This document shows, one piece after another, positions 27,856-36,886 of a DNA stretch of 64,000 nt. The position numbers and the translations under genes are program-made. The notes below the pieces were generated by a model. That model was not told where the DNA came from. It made no database searches and saw nothing but the letters and a program-made list of their open reading frames with translations. Position 1 is the first letter of the stretch. Each line of letters begins with the position of its first letter. This stretch comes from JAFGKK01 sp964521085 (GTDB taxonomy: Bacteria; Chloroflexota; Anaerolineae; Anaerolineales; RBG-16-64-43), in the NCBI GenBank assembly GCA_964521085.1, contig CAZFPL010000013.1, positions 8,038 to 72,037 on the forward strand, given 5' to 3'.

Positions 27856-29961
27856 ATGAACGTCCTTGATATCCGGACCGTGATGATCAGCTACATTCTC
27901 AGCAACGCCATATGCGCCGGCGTCATATATCTGTTATGGCGCCGGAATCGCGGCCGGTTTTCCGGAACCGGCCTTTGGCTGGCGGATTACGTCATGCAAT
28001 TCGCCGCCGTGCTGCTGATCGCCCTGCGCAGCGTCATGCCGGAGATCATCCCCGTCATCCTCGGAAACGGCCTGGTCATCGCAGGCACGATCCTCCTGTA
28101 CGCGGGAGTAGAGCGCTTTGTCGATCAACGCGGGCCGCAACTCCAAAACGCCGTTCTGCTGGCGGTTTTTCTCCCCGTCCATGCCTACTTTCTGATCATC
28201 CATCCGAGCCTGACCGCCCGCAATATCAACCTCTCCCTGGCTTTGCTCGCCATTTGTGCCCAATGCGCATGGCTCTTACTGCGCCGGACGCCTCGAGAAT
28301 TGCGCTCTTTCACCGCGGCCGTAGGCCTGATCTTCATCGGATACTGTCTGGCCAGCCTCTTTCGTATTACGGTTGATTGGATCGTGCCATCCGGGAACGA
28401 CTTTTTCCAATCCAATATCTACGACACACTGGTGTTGATGACCTACCAGATGCTTTTCATCGCGTTAACCTTCAGCCTGTTCCTGATGGTCAACCGCCGA
28501 TTGTTTTTGGATCTCGAACGAGATATTGTCGTCCGCCAGGAGATGGAAGAGGCTTTGCGCATCAGCCAGGAAAAGTTTTCCAAGGCGTTCCATTCCAGCC
28601 CGGACGCCATCCTAATATCCCGTCTGCGCGACGGTCAGCTTCTGGAGGTCAACGACGGATTCTGCCGATTGACGGAATACACGCGCGAGGAGGCACTGGC
28701 CAGTTCTTCCATCCAGTTATCGCTCTGGGTGGATATTCGGGATCGGGATCATTTTATCGCAGCGCTGCGCACGGAACGCCGCGTTTACAACCTGGAATTT
28801 GACTTCCGGACGAAATCCGGGGAAATCCTGCACTGCCTGTATTCGGGCGAGCTCATCGACTTGGCCGGTGAGACGCACATTATATCCATCGTGCGGGATA
28901 TCAGCGAATGGAAAAAAGCGGAAGAGACCCTCCGCTTGCGGTTGACCTTGTGGGAATATTCGGCGGACCACACCGTCGACGAACTGATGCAAAAATCGCT
29001 CGACGAAATCGAACGGATCACCGGCAGTCCCATCAGTTTCTACCATTTCGTACTGAAGGATGAGAGGACCCTTTCCCTTCAAGCCTGGTCCACCCGGACC
29101 CTGCGCGAGTTTTGCCGCGCGGAAGGCCGGGGGATTCATTACGATCTTGACCAGGCAGGCGTGTGGGCAGACTGCATCCGCAAGCGAAAACCGGTCATTC
29201 ACAACGACTATGCGTCCCTGCCCGGCCGCAAGGGGATGCCGGAAGGCCATGCCAAGGTTTTCCGCGAGTTGGTCGTCCCCACCCTTCATGGCGGTCGGAT
29301 CGTCTCCGTCCTCGGAATCGGGAATAAACCCTCCCCGTACGACGAGCAGGATGCCGGTCTCCTCGCCTCCATCGCCGATATCATCTGGGTGATCATCGAG
29401 CATAAACGATCGGAAGAGGAAATCCACCAACTGCAGAAAAAATTGGAAGAGATGGCCATTCACGATTCCCTCACCGGGTTGTACAACCGCCACTACCTGG
29501 AGGCCACCCTGAAACGCGAGTTGGCGCGCGCGGCGCGCGAAAAACACCCGGTCAGTTTCATCATGATCGACATCGACCACTTCAAACAGGTCAACGATGC
29601 GTTCGGCCACAAAGCCGGGGATGCCGTCCTGCAGAACCTGGCTTCGCTCCTTTTAACCACCAGCCGCGCCGGTGATATCATTTTTCGGTTCGGCGGCGAA
29701 GAATTTCTGGCCGTGTTGCCCAAAGTGAAGGCCGAACATGCGCTTCAGATCGCCGAGAAGTGGCGGAAGAACTTCCTGGATTCCACCATGCTTCTCGGGT
29801 ACGGCGGCGTCAAATCCACGATCTCCTGCGGCATCGCTGCTTTTCCGAAGCACGGAAGCACAGAAACAGACCTGATCGTCAACGCCGATCATGCGCTGTA
29901 CCAGGCGAAAGAGGCGGGACGCAATCAATCGGTTATGTGGAAGGAATCTAAAAAGCGATAG
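27856..29961 (+). CDS. Membrane diguanylate cyclase A (7TM-PAS-GAF-GGDEF)
   Basis: Makes c-di-GMP from two GTP. Of 701 residues, the first roughly 215 contain about seven transmembrane helices. A PAS domain spans about 240-355 (SPDAILISRLRDGQLLEVND). A GAF_2-type domain at about 370-535 contains VIHNDYASLPGRKGMPEGHA. A short coiled coil leads to the GGDEF domain (555-695). The active site is intact: MIDIDHFKQVNDAFGHKAGD and FGGEEF. The inhibitory site RAGD sits five residues before GGEEF, so product feedback is expected. Start: GAGGTG ribosome-binding site. Strong similarity to the next gene indicates tandem duplication. Confidence 0.92.
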   Translation: MNVLDIRTVMISYILSNAICAGVIYLLWRRNRGRFSGTGLWLADYVMQFAAVLLIALRSVMPEIIPVILGNGLVIAGTILLYAGVERFVDQRGPQLQNAVLLAVFLPVHAYFLIIHPSLTARNINLSLALLAICAQCAWLLLRRTPRELRSFTAAVGLIFIGYCLASLFRITVDWIVPSGNDFFQSNIYDTLVLMTYQMLFIALTFSLFLMVNRRLFLDLERDIVVRQEMEEALRISQEKFSKAFHSSPDAILISRLRDGQLLEVNDGFCRLTEYTREEALASSSIQLSLWVDIRDRDHFIAALRTERRVYNLEFDFRTKSGEILHCLYSGELIDLAGETHIISIVRDISEWKKAEETLRLRLTLWEYSADHTVDELMQKSLDEIERITGSPISFYHFVLKDERTLSLQAWSTRTLREFCRAEGRGIHYDLDQAGVWADCIRKRKPVIHNDYASLPGRKGMPEGHAKVFRELVVPTLHGGRIVSVLGIGNKPSPYDEQDAGLLASIADIIWVIIEHKRSEEEIHQLQKKLEEMAIHDSLTGLYNRHYLEATLKRELARAAREKHPVSFIMIDIDHFKQVNDAFGHKAGDAVLQNLASLLLTTSRAGDIIFRFGGEEFLAVLPKVKAEHALQIAEKWRKNFLDSTMLLGYGGVKSTISCGIAAFPKHGSTETDLIVNADHALYQAKEAGRNQSVMWKESKKR

Positions 29962-30031
29962 CGGCCGGATGGGTATTCAACCACAGCAGCCGCGATATCC
30001 AATCACACCCGTGTTGCCAATTCCCCGCCCG

Positions 30032-30081
30032 CCTCCCGCCGCCGCTCCTCTGAACCAATCGAATTCGGGGGAGGTTTTTTT
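30032..30081 (+). terminator. Possible terminator between the two diguanylate cyclase genes
   Basis: CCTCCC (30032) can pair with GGGAGG (30069-30074), directly followed by seven T residues. The loop is long, so efficiency is doubtful. Confidence 0.4.
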
Positions 30082-30082
30082 A

Positions 30083-30111
30083 TTGAGTCGCAGCTGGAAA
30101 TAGCGTACACT
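30083..30111 (+). promoter_or_regulatory. Promoter of diguanylate cyclase B
   Basis: -35 TTGAGT (30083-30088), 17-base spacer, -10 TACACT (30106-30111). Together with CGAACACG further down it matches the region before cyclase A, so the promoter was duplicated with the gene. Confidence 0.7.
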
Positions 30112-30151
30112 TGCCGTAGATCAAGGCTTCCCCGAACACGCGAGGTGGCGT

Positions 30152-32641
30152 ATGGACCCGATTTACGTGATAACCGTGATCCTCAGTTGCATCGTTATCA
30201 ACGCCATCTGCGCGATCGTCAGCTATTTATTGTGGCGGCGGATTCACAAGCGGTTCTCCGGAAGCGGCTTGTGGCTGGCAGGCTACCTTGCGCAATTTGC
30301 GGGTGTTTCGCTGATACTCCTGCGCACTATCCTGCCGGAGTCGATCGCTGTAATCCTGGGGAATGGGCTGCTGATAACAAGCGCCATCCTCCTGTACATA
30401 GGTTTGGAAAGATTCGTCGGAAAACCCGGCCCCCAATTACAGAACGCCTTTTTATTGGCGGCGTTCCTCGCTGTCCACGCTTACTTTTTATTTGTAACCC
30501 CCAGTTTGGCCGCGCGTAATATCAACCTCTCCCTGGCTCTGATTGCCATCTACGGACAATCCGCATGGCTTCTGTTTCGGCGGGTCGATCCGGAGATGCG
30601 CCCCATTACCCAGGGACCCGGATTCATCTTCACAGGATACTGTCTGGTCGGTCTTATTCGGATCGCGGCGGATATCGCCGTGCCGTCCGGGAACGACTTC
30701 TTCCATTCCACCAATTTCGACACGCTGGTGCTGATAACCTACCAGATGCTGTTTATCGCCCTGACTTTCACCCTGTCTTTGATGGTCAACCTCCGCCTGT
30801 TCAGGGATCTCGAGCGCGACATTGTCATCCGCCGGGAAGTGGAGGAGGCGCTTCGGGAAAGCGAGGAGAAATTCTCCAAGGCGTTCCATTCCAGTCCGGA
30901 TGCCATCCTCATTTCCCACACCCGCGACGGCCATCTGCTGGAGGCCAACGACAGCTTCTGCCGGCTCTCGGGATATTCCCGCGAGGAGGCTCTGGCCAAT
31001 TCCTCGATCCCTCAAGCCCTATGGGCCAATCCGCAGGATGAAGAAGAATGCTTTGCCTTATTGCAAAAGGACCATCGCGTGCGCAATCTCGAATACGACT
31101 TCCGGACGAAGTCCGGCGGAATATTGCATTGCCTGTATTCGGGAGAGATCATTCACCTTGCCGGAGAGGCTTATATTCTTTCCGTCGTGAGCGACATCAC
31201 CGAGCGGAAAGAAGCGGAGAAAATTCTGCGGCGCAGCGAAGCGAATTTCCGGGAAGTATTCGAAAACTCAGCCCAGGGCATTTTCCTGCTGGATGTCCTG
31301 GAGGATGGTAAATTCCGGATCCGGGAAAGCAACCAGGCGCTGCAAAAAACCTCCGGCGCCCCCGGTAAATCCGTGGAGGGAAAATTGCTGGAGGAAGCAT
31401 TTCCCGCGGAGGAGGCGCAGGCGATGCACGCAATCTGCATTCGTTGCCTGGAGACGGGAACGGTGATTTCCCTGGAGCAGGGGTTTGGCTTGCCCGCAGG
31501 TCGAAAATTCATCCACACCACGCTGGCGCCGGTCCGCGATGAATCCGGCCGCATCTACCGAATTATCGGCAGCACGCTCGACATCACCGAACGGAAATGG
31601 GCGGAAGAAACTCTCCGCCTGCGCTTGACCCTGTGGGAATACGCGGCCCAACATACGGTGGATGAATTGATGCAGAAGGCGCTCGACGAAATTGAAGGGA
31701 TCACCGGCAGTCCAATCAGTTTCTACCATTTTGTCATGGAGGATGAGGCAAGCCTCTCCCTCCAAGCCTGGTCCACCCGGACCCAGCGCGAGTTTTGCCA
31801 GGCGGAAGGCCGGGGGATGCATTACAACCTGGACCAGGCGGGCGTTTGGGCAGACTGCATCCGCGAGCGGAAGCCGATCATTCACAACGACTATGAGTCC
31901 CTGCCCAACCGGAAAGGCATGCCGGAAGGGCATGCCAAGGTTGTTCGCGAGCTGGTCGTTCCCACGTTCCACGGCGGGCGGATGGTTTCCGTCCTCGGAA
32001 TCGGAAACAAACCCTCCCCCTACAACGAACAGGATGCCGACCTCTTATCCTCTATCGCCGATATCGTTTGGGTGATCGTCGACCACAAACGGACGGAGGA
32101 GGAAATACACCAACTGCAGGCGCAATTGGAGCAGATGGCGGTGCACGATTCCCTCACCGGGTTGTATAACCGCCACTATCTGGACGTGACCCTGAAACGC
32201 GAGCTTGCGCGGGCGGCGCGTGAAAAATATCCGGTGAGTTTCATCATGATCGATATCGACCGGTTCAAGCGGGTGAACGACACGTTCGGCCACAAAGCCG
32301 GAGATGCCGTATTGCAGAGTCTCGCCTCCCTGCTTCTGGAAAACAGCCGCGCCAGCGACATCATTTTCCGCATCGGCGGAGAGGAATTCCTGGCCGTGCT
32401 GCCCAAAGTGAAAGCCGACTTGGCCCTTCAGATCGCCGAGAAGTGGCGGAAAAACTTCCTGGAATCCACTCTGCTTCTCGGCTACGGCGGCGTCAAAGCC
32501 ACCATCTCCTGCGGGGTCGCCGCCTTTCCCAGACACGGGACCACCGGAGCAGACTTGATCGCCAGCGCCGACGAAGCGCTGTATCAGGCCAAGGCGGCGG
32601 GACGCAACCAGTCGGCAATCAGGAAGCATGTGAAACCCTGA
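30152..32641 (+). CDS. Membrane diguanylate cyclase B (7TM-PAS-PAS-GAF-GGDEF)
   Basis: An 829-residue paralogue of cyclase A with the same seven-helix N-terminus, first PAS domain (about 240-355), GAF_2-type domain (IIHNDYESLPNRKGMPEGHA) and GGDEF domain. A second PAS domain of about 125 residues (FREVFENSAQGIFLLDV) is inserted between the first PAS and the GAF, so the sensory input differs. The catalytic site is intact (MIDIDRFKRVNDTFGHKAGD, IGGEEF), and the inhibitory site is RASD. Start: GAGGTG ribosome-binding site. It ends about 90 bases before a terminator shared with a convergent tRNA gene. Confidence 0.92.
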   Translation: MDPIYVITVILSCIVINAICAIVSYLLWRRIHKRFSGSGLWLAGYLAQFAGVSLILLRTILPESIAVILGNGLLITSAILLYIGLERFVGKPGPQLQNAFLLAAFLAVHAYFLFVTPSLAARNINLSLALIAIYGQSAWLLFRRVDPEMRPITQGPGFIFTGYCLVGLIRIAADIAVPSGNDFFHSTNFDTLVLITYQMLFIALTFTLSLMVNLRLFRDLERDIVIRREVEEALRESEEKFSKAFHSSPDAILISHTRDGHLLEANDSFCRLSGYSREEALANSSIPQALWANPQDEEECFALLQKDHRVRNLEYDFRTKSGGILHCLYSGEIIHLAGEAYILSVVSDITERKEAEKILRRSEANFREVFENSAQGIFLLDVLEDGKFRIRESNQALQKTSGAPGKSVEGKLLEEAFPAEEAQAMHAICIRCLETGTVISLEQGFGLPAGRKFIHTTLAPVRDESGRIYRIIGSTLDITERKWAEETLRLRLTLWEYAAQHTVDELMQKALDEIEGITGSPISFYHFVMEDEASLSLQAWSTRTQREFCQAEGRGMHYNLDQAGVWADCIRERKPIIHNDYESLPNRKGMPEGHAKVVRELVVPTFHGGRMVSVLGIGNKPSPYNEQDADLLSSIADIVWVIVDHKRTEEEIHQLQAQLEQMAVHDSLTGLYNRHYLDVTLKRELARAAREKYPVSFIMIDIDRFKRVNDTFGHKAGDAVLQSLASLLLENSRASDIIFRIGGEEFLAVLPKVKADLALQIAEKWRKNFLESTLLLGYGGVKATISCGVAAFPRHGTTGADLIASADEALYQAKAAGRNQSAIRKHVKP

Positions 32642-32731
32642 CTCAGGCCTTCTCCGGATTCAAAGACCCCGAAATCGTGATGTCACGGCGATCGGACCGC
32701 AGGGCACAAGACCGTGATCGGCCATAAAAGA

Positions 32732-32762
32732 AAAAATCCGCGATCGCCGATCGCGGATTTTT
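32732..32762. terminator. Bidirectional terminator (cyclase B and tRNA-Ala(GGC))
   Basis: 15-bp palindrome arms AAAAATCCGCGATCG / CGATCGCGGATTTTT around one central base. On the minus strand it follows tRNA-Ala(GGC) by 9 bases with a T run; on the plus strand it ends the cyclase transcript. Confidence 0.85.
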
Positions 32763-32771
32763 CATAAAAGG

Positions 32772-32844
32772 TGGACCCAGAGGGATTCGAACCCTCGGCC
32801 TTCTCAATGCCATTGAGACGCGCTCCCAACTGCGCTATGGGCCC
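32772..32844 (-). tRNA. tRNA-Ala (anticodon GGC)
   Basis: Acceptor GGGCCCA pairs with TGGGTCC, including the G3-U70 wobble that identifies tRNA-Ala. Anticodon stem TCTCA/TGAGA with loop ATGGCAT gives GGC. The T arm GAGGG-TTCGAAT-CCCTC is normal. The 3' CCA is not encoded. Confidence 0.97.
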
Positions 32845-32947
32845 GGCAAAACGCAATTCTAACCGGGAGGAAGCCCGGCGTCAATAACGGGGAAATTATC
32901 GGTGGCTAATACAATCGGCAGGCAATTAAGCCACCGCGATCGGCGGT

Positions 32948-32984
32948 AAAAAAAATGTAGCCGCGATCGCCGATCGCGGCTACA
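32948..32984 (-). terminator. Terminator of tRNA-Ala(CGC)
   Basis: Perfect 14-bp arms TGTAGCCGCGATCG / CGATCGCGGCTACA (32956-32984), followed on the minus strand by eight T residues. The inner 17 bp CGCGATCGCCGATCGCG is identical to that of the terminator at 32732-32762. Confidence 0.8.
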
Positions 32985-32990
32985 CGTCTG

Positions 32991-33063
32991 TGGACCTGGA
33001 GGGATTCGAACCCTCGGCCTCTTCAGTGCGATTGAAGCGCGCTCCCAACTGCGCTACAGGCCC
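32991..33063 (-). tRNA. tRNA-Ala (anticodon CGC)
   Basis: Acceptor GGGCCTG pairs with CAGGTCC with the G3-U70 identity pair. Anticodon stem CTTCA/TGAAG with loop ATCGCAC gives CGC. The D and T arms match tRNA-Ala(GGC) almost exactly. CCA is not encoded. Confidence 0.97.
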
Positions 33064-33142
33064 ATCCGCAAGGCAGGTATTCTACCCCGGGCTTTTTGCA
33101 TGGTCAAGCAAAGCAGAGTATGTCCTCCGCCGATGCTTTCCC

Positions 33143-34282
33143 TTATCCGCTTGCAAACCGGCTGCCGCCCCGGGCACCTGCCAGAGCATCCGCGCCCGAT
33201 TCCGGACCGGGATTTTGTTTTAATTCCCTTACCCGGAGGGCGAAGAGGATCCAGGCCAAGACCAATACCAGAGTCCAGTAGGATGCGCTGTACCAATACT
33301 GCAATTCCCGGAACGGAAGCAGCAAGTACGCCAGGTTGATCAGTACCGCCAGTAAAACTCCCTCCCAACGGCGGGAGAGGAGAAGCGGCACGACGCCGAT
33401 CGCATAAACGATGAGGAGGTTGTTCCCCGCCGCATAAGGAGCCAGCAGCAGAGAGCCTGCGATCAAGAATCCAAACACTTCCCGCGAGTGACCGCGAATG
33501 TACCGCAGGCTGAAAAGAACCGTCAAACCAAAAACAACCGCCCAAAGCAGGATCGCCAACCCAAGCGATCCGCCCAAACGCTGGACGGTCGCGAGGAGAG
33601 AGCTGTCCATAATGCTTCCTCGATATGGCGAGGTGATCACGGACGTGAGCCACTCCCGCCCCCTCCAGAGCATCGTGGGAATACCGACCGACGCAAGCAC
33701 TCCAAGCACCGCCGGTCCCGTCCGGGCATTCCATGTTTTTCCGGCCAGGATCGGCAAAAAGACCAGCAGGATCCACGTTTCTTGAACCTTCGTCGCCGCG
33801 AGCAAGATCCCCAATCCAAACAGGATTGGATTCTTCTGCAACAGGCCATATTCCAATAAAACCAATCCGGCGAGGATGAGAAACTCGATGTTCCCGTCGA
33901 CGATCGTCCGGACGGCCGGATAGGAAAGAGTCAACACCAGGATGCCGAGGATCCATTCCCTGCCGGAATCCCGCTTCCGTGACAGGCAAAGCGGAAGCAC
34001 CATCAAAGTAAGAAACGCCACAACCCCCCATCCGGCCTCCATCGGAATATGCCCGAGCGGGAGGAGAAGCAGCGCGCTCCACGGCGGGATTCGCAATCCG
34101 TTGTCCGGGGAATACGCAAGATCCCAATGCTCAAGTCCCGCCCGGATGCTGATCCAATCAAGCGCGAGCGTGGTGCCCGTCGTCGGGATGCGCATAAAAA
34201 ACCATACGGTGAGGATGAAAACCGCCAACACCGCCATACCGGCGATAAGCAGGGAAATGACGAGGGATCGGTCCGGCTTCAT
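33143..34282 (-). CDS. Polytopic membrane glycosyltransferase, GT87/DUF2029-like
   Basis: A 379-residue protein with about ten hydrophobic segments. After the first helix an extracytoplasmic loop reads LDWISIRAGLEHWDLAYSPD, similar to the mannosyltransferase-like GT87/DUF2029 group, where an early acidic residue is catalytic and the donor is a polyprenyl-phosphate sugar. A basic tail follows the last helix. The acceptor is unknown. It is the last gene of the trmFO-M28 peptidase operon (48-base gap). The family call rests on topology and weak motif resemblance. Confidence 0.6.
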   Translation of the reverse strand: MKPDRSLVISLLIAGMAVLAVFILTVWFFMRIPTTGTTLALDWISIRAGLEHWDLAYSPDNGLRIPPWSALLLLPLGHIPMEAGWGVVAFLTLMVLPLCLSRKRDSGREWILGILVLTLSYPAVRTIVDGNIEFLILAGLVLLEYGLLQKNPILFGLGILLAATKVQETWILLVFLPILAGKTWNARTGPAVLGVLASVGIPTMLWRGREWLTSVITSPYRGSIMDSSLLATVQRLGGSLGLAILLWAVVFGLTVLFSLRYIRGHSREVFGFLIAGSLLLAPYAAGNNLLIVYAIGVVPLLLSRRWEGVLLAVLINLAYLLLPFRELQYWYSASYWTLVLVLAWILFALRVRELKQNPGPESGADALAGARGGSRFASG

Positions 34283-34330
34283 TATTTCCCATCTCCGGTT
34301 TCGAAACGGGATAAGACGGATCTGGAACTG

Positions 34331-35236
34331 CTATTGTCCATCCTGCCCACCGCCTTCCACCCAGACCTCGACAGTCCGGCCGACCCGCCCCAGACTCTCG
34401 GCGGAAATTTTATCCAGCGTATCCTCTGTCGTGTGCCAGTAGGGGTAATCAAAATCGATGATGTCGATCGACGGGACGCCAAGATCGCGGAAGGGAATGT
34501 GATCGTCGAGCATCGTGTATTTTAGCGAGGGGATGAAGAACTTCTCGAATCCCAGTCCCCTTGCCGTCGACCAGATTTTTTCCCGCAGCACCGGATCGGA
34601 ATTTCCCTCAAAGTAGAATTGCTGGTCGGCATCCGCGACCATATCCAAGAGAATCATTGCCTGGAATTCCGATCCCGCCGCCATCGCATCCTTCACGTGC
34701 AGGGCGAACTGGCGCGAACCGGCGATCCAATCCCAGCCGTCGAGGTGGCCGTTGTCTTCCGCATCGAAAAAGACCAGCCAAATCTGTTGATTCTTCCAAT
34801 CCATTTCGAGGGTTCGGGCAAGCTCCAGCAACACGACCACACCGGACCCGCCGTCATCCGCGCCCAGCACCGGTTCGGCGCACCCGCCCTGCGGCTGGTC
34901 GGCGCAGCGGCGCGAATCATAATGCGCGCCCAGGATGATGATCGGGCCGTTCCCTTTCTCGCCGGCGATGTTGCGCACCGGTGTATCCATATAAACGCCC
35001 TCGTCGGGAACCGCCTTCCACCCTTCCTTTTCCAATTCTTGCGCGATCCAATCCCCGGCCTGACGGTTGGCGTCCGTCCCGGAAACGCGCGGCCCGAACT
35101 CCAGAAATTCTTGCGCCAGGGAGAAGGCCTTTGGTCCGGAGAATGTCCGCGATTCCAACCCGTCGCAGCCACTCATCGACAATACCAATCCCATTCCAAT
35201 GGATACGATCAGGAACATGTAATGGTTCTTTCTCAT
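34331..35236 (-). CDS. M28-family metallo-aminopeptidase lipoprotein (glutaminyl-cyclase-like)
   Basis: A 301-residue exported zinc enzyme. The start at 35236 (MRKNHYMFL) overlaps the trmFO stop codon as ATGA and has AGGAGG upstream. The signal peptide ends in lipobox LSMSGC. M28 zinc ligands appear in order: His and Asp in ILGAHYDSRR, Asp in GADDGGSGV (bridging), acidic pair in FFDAEDNG, Asp in LLDMVADAD and the late His in YWHTTEDTLDKI. The spacing and the WDWIAGSRQFA insert resemble glutaminyl-peptide cyclotransferase-like M28 proteins. Either peptide trimming or N-terminal pyroglutamate formation outside the cell is possible. Confidence 0.85.
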   Translation of the reverse strand: MRKNHYMFLIVSIGMGLVLSMSGCDGLESRTFSGPKAFSLAQEFLEFGPRVSGTDANRQAGDWIAQELEKEGWKAVPDEGVYMDTPVRNIAGEKGNGPIIILGAHYDSRRCADQPQGGCAEPVLGADDGGSGVVVLLELARTLEMDWKNQQIWLVFFDAEDNGHLDGWDWIAGSRQFALHVKDAMAAGSEFQAMILLDMVADADQQFYFEGNSDPVLREKIWSTARGLGFEKFFIPSLKYTMLDDHIPFRDLGVPSIDIIDFDYPYWHTTEDTLDKISAESLGRVGRTVEVWVEGGGQDGQ

Positions 35237-36573
35237 TGATTGGATACCTCCTGCCACCACTCATCGAAAACCTCCCGGGCGCGTTCGGTCAGCAGGCGGC
35301 TGCGTTCCCATTTGCTCAGCCGCTTCTTCCCGACCGGCGGGGGCAGCAGCCCCAGATTGGCTTTCATCGGCTGAAAGTGAGCCTCCTCCGCAGCGGCGAT
35401 GTAATGACACAGCCCCCCGATCATCGTGCCTTCCGGAGGAAGCAGCGGATCCTTCCCCTGCAGAAAGCGCACGGCGTTCCATCCGGCCAGCAGTCCGGTC
35501 GCGATATTCCCGGCATACCCTTCCACCCCGGTCAACTGACCGGCGAAAAAAAGATCCGGCCGGCTCCGGAATTGCAGCGTCGGCAGGAGCAGCCGGGGCG
35601 CGTTGAGAAAGGTGTTGCGGTGCATTTGCCCAAAGCGCATGAACTCCGCGCGTTCCAATCCCGGGATCAGCCGGAATACCCGCTCCTGTTCCGCTTCCCT
35701 TAAATTCGTCTGGAAACCCACCAGATTATACAGACTCTGCTCGGTATTTTCCTGGCGCAACTGCACCACGGCGTAGGGTTTCGACCCGGAACGCGGATCG
35801 GCGAGGCCCACCGGACGCATCGTTCCATAGGCGAGGGTATCCGGCCCGCGCTCCGCGAGCACCTCGACGGGCACGCACCCTTCGAAGAAGCGCGCCGCCC
35901 CCGCGCGCACCCCGCCGCGCACGTCCTCCTCGAATTCCCGCAGGGGAATCCGTTCCGCGCGTGACAGCTCCTCCACCAGACGCCGGTATTCCACTTCGTT
36001 CAGCGGGCAGTTCAAATAATCCGCGGAGAGGTTGTTGCGCGCATCGGAGAATGCAATCGTGCGGTCGATGGAATCCGCGGCGATGATCGGGGCGATCGCG
36101 TCGTAAAAATAAAGATGGTCCATCCCGGTCAGCCGGCGCAAGGAGCCGGAAAGCGCCGGGGAAGTCAACGGGCCGGTGGCTACGATCGCGGGCTCCTCCG
36201 GAATATCCACCGCCTCCTCCCGGACCACTTCGATCCGATGATGGGCGATGATTTTTTCGGACACGGATCGCGCGAATTTTTCCCGATCCACCGCCAGCGC
36301 CGCGCCGGCCGGGACGCTGCTTTCATGGGCGCATGCCATCAGCAGTGAATCCATCCTCTCCAACTCGCGTTTCAAAACGCCGCCGGCCCGGTCCGGAAGA
36401 ACCGACCCAAGCGAGTTCGAGCACACCAGCTCGGCCAGATCCCCGCCGCGGTGCGCGCCGGTCATCCTATGCGGGCGCATTTCCACCAGCCGAACCTCGA
36501 TGCCGCGTTCGGCTGCCTGCCAGGCTGCCTCGCTGCCGGCTAATCCGCCGCCCAAAATGGTCAGCTGTTTCAT
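35233..36573 (-). CDS. trmFO: tRNA uracil-5-methyltransferase, folate and FAD dependent (TrmFO)
   Basis: Methylates U54 of tRNA using methylene-tetrahydrofolate and FADH2. The 446-residue protein starts MKQLTILGGGLAGSEAAWQA (FAD-binding GxGxxG-type motif), followed by VEMRPHRMTGAHR and LVCSNSLGS, the catalytic-cysteine region. The C-terminal GYAGNIATGLLAGWNAVRF is also diagnostic. An in-frame ATG at 36591 is rejected because the AAGGAGG abuts it directly; 36573 is used, though a GTG at 36579 remains possible. It is the first gene of a three-gene operon and its 5' region overlaps the divergent promoter of the cobalamin riboswitch. Confidence 0.93.
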   Translation of the reverse strand: MKQLTILGGGLAGSEAAWQAAERGIEVRLVEMRPHRMTGAHRGGDLAELVCSNSLGSVLPDRAGGVLKRELERMDSLLMACAHESSVPAGAALAVDREKFARSVSEKIIAHHRIEVVREEAVDIPEEPAIVATGPLTSPALSGSLRRLTGMDHLYFYDAIAPIIAADSIDRTIAFSDARNNLSADYLNCPLNEVEYRRLVEELSRAERIPLREFEEDVRGGVRAGAARFFEGCVPVEVLAERGPDTLAYGTMRPVGLADPRSGSKPYAVVQLRQENTEQSLYNLVGFQTNLREAEQERVFRLIPGLERAEFMRFGQMHRNTFLNAPRLLLPTLQFRSRPDLFFAGQLTGVEGYAGNIATGLLAGWNAVRFLQGKDPLLPPEGTMIGGLCHYIAAAEEAHFQPMKANLGLLPPPVGKKRLSKWERSRLLTERAREVFDEWWQEVSNQ

Positions 36574-36579
36574 GTGCAC

Positions 36580-36607
36580 TTGACCTTTCATCCTCCTTGA
36601 TTATAAT
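36580..36607 (+). promoter_or_regulatory. Near-consensus promoter of the cobalamin riboswitch transcript
   Basis: -35 TTGACC (36580-36585), 16-base spacer, -10 TATAAT (36602-36607). It overlaps the ribosome-binding region of divergent trmFO. Confidence 0.8.
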
Positions 36608-36627
36608 CAGATGAAAATCCATATCTG

Positions 36628-36785
36628 CAGTGCCGGTGCCTGCTCCCCCGGATGGGAGGGCTTAAAGGCGAAGCCGGTGAAAGTCCGGAGCTGTCACGCA
36701 ACTGTAACCGCACCCGATGCGGTAAGCCAGGTCGCCCGCCGCACTGCGTTCACACCAGCCTCGCTGGAAGGAGGTGCGGACATGC
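36628..36785 (+). promoter_or_regulatory. Cobalamin (B12) riboswitch
   Basis: Contains the conserved core in order: GAAGCCGGTGAAAGTCCGG, GCTGTCACGCAACTGTAA (B12 box region), GGTAAGCCAGGTCGCCC. A transcription terminator follows at 36814, so adenosylcobalamin probably shuts off the BtuF-like gene downstream. Boundaries are approximate. Confidence 0.9.
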
Positions 36786-36813
36786 TTAAGGGATTCCCCT
36801 AAACGGCGGCCGC

Positions 36814-36844
36814 ACCCCTGTCAACCTCGACAGGGGTTTCGTTT
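36814..36844 (+). terminator. Riboswitch-controlled intrinsic terminator
   Basis: ACCCCTGTC (36814-36822) / GACAGGGGT (36829-36837) with a 6-base loop, then TTCGTTTTT. It lies between the riboswitch and the start codon at 36887. Confidence 0.85.
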
Positions 36845-36886
36845 TTCATCAGCCGTCTTGATTATTTCAACGCCTATGGAGAGATC

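Noticed and set aside
33054..34127. A 357-codon minus-strand frame in the GT87 region
   Set aside because: It overlaps the hydrophobic GT87-like gene in another frame and runs into the tRNA-Ala(CGC) gene.
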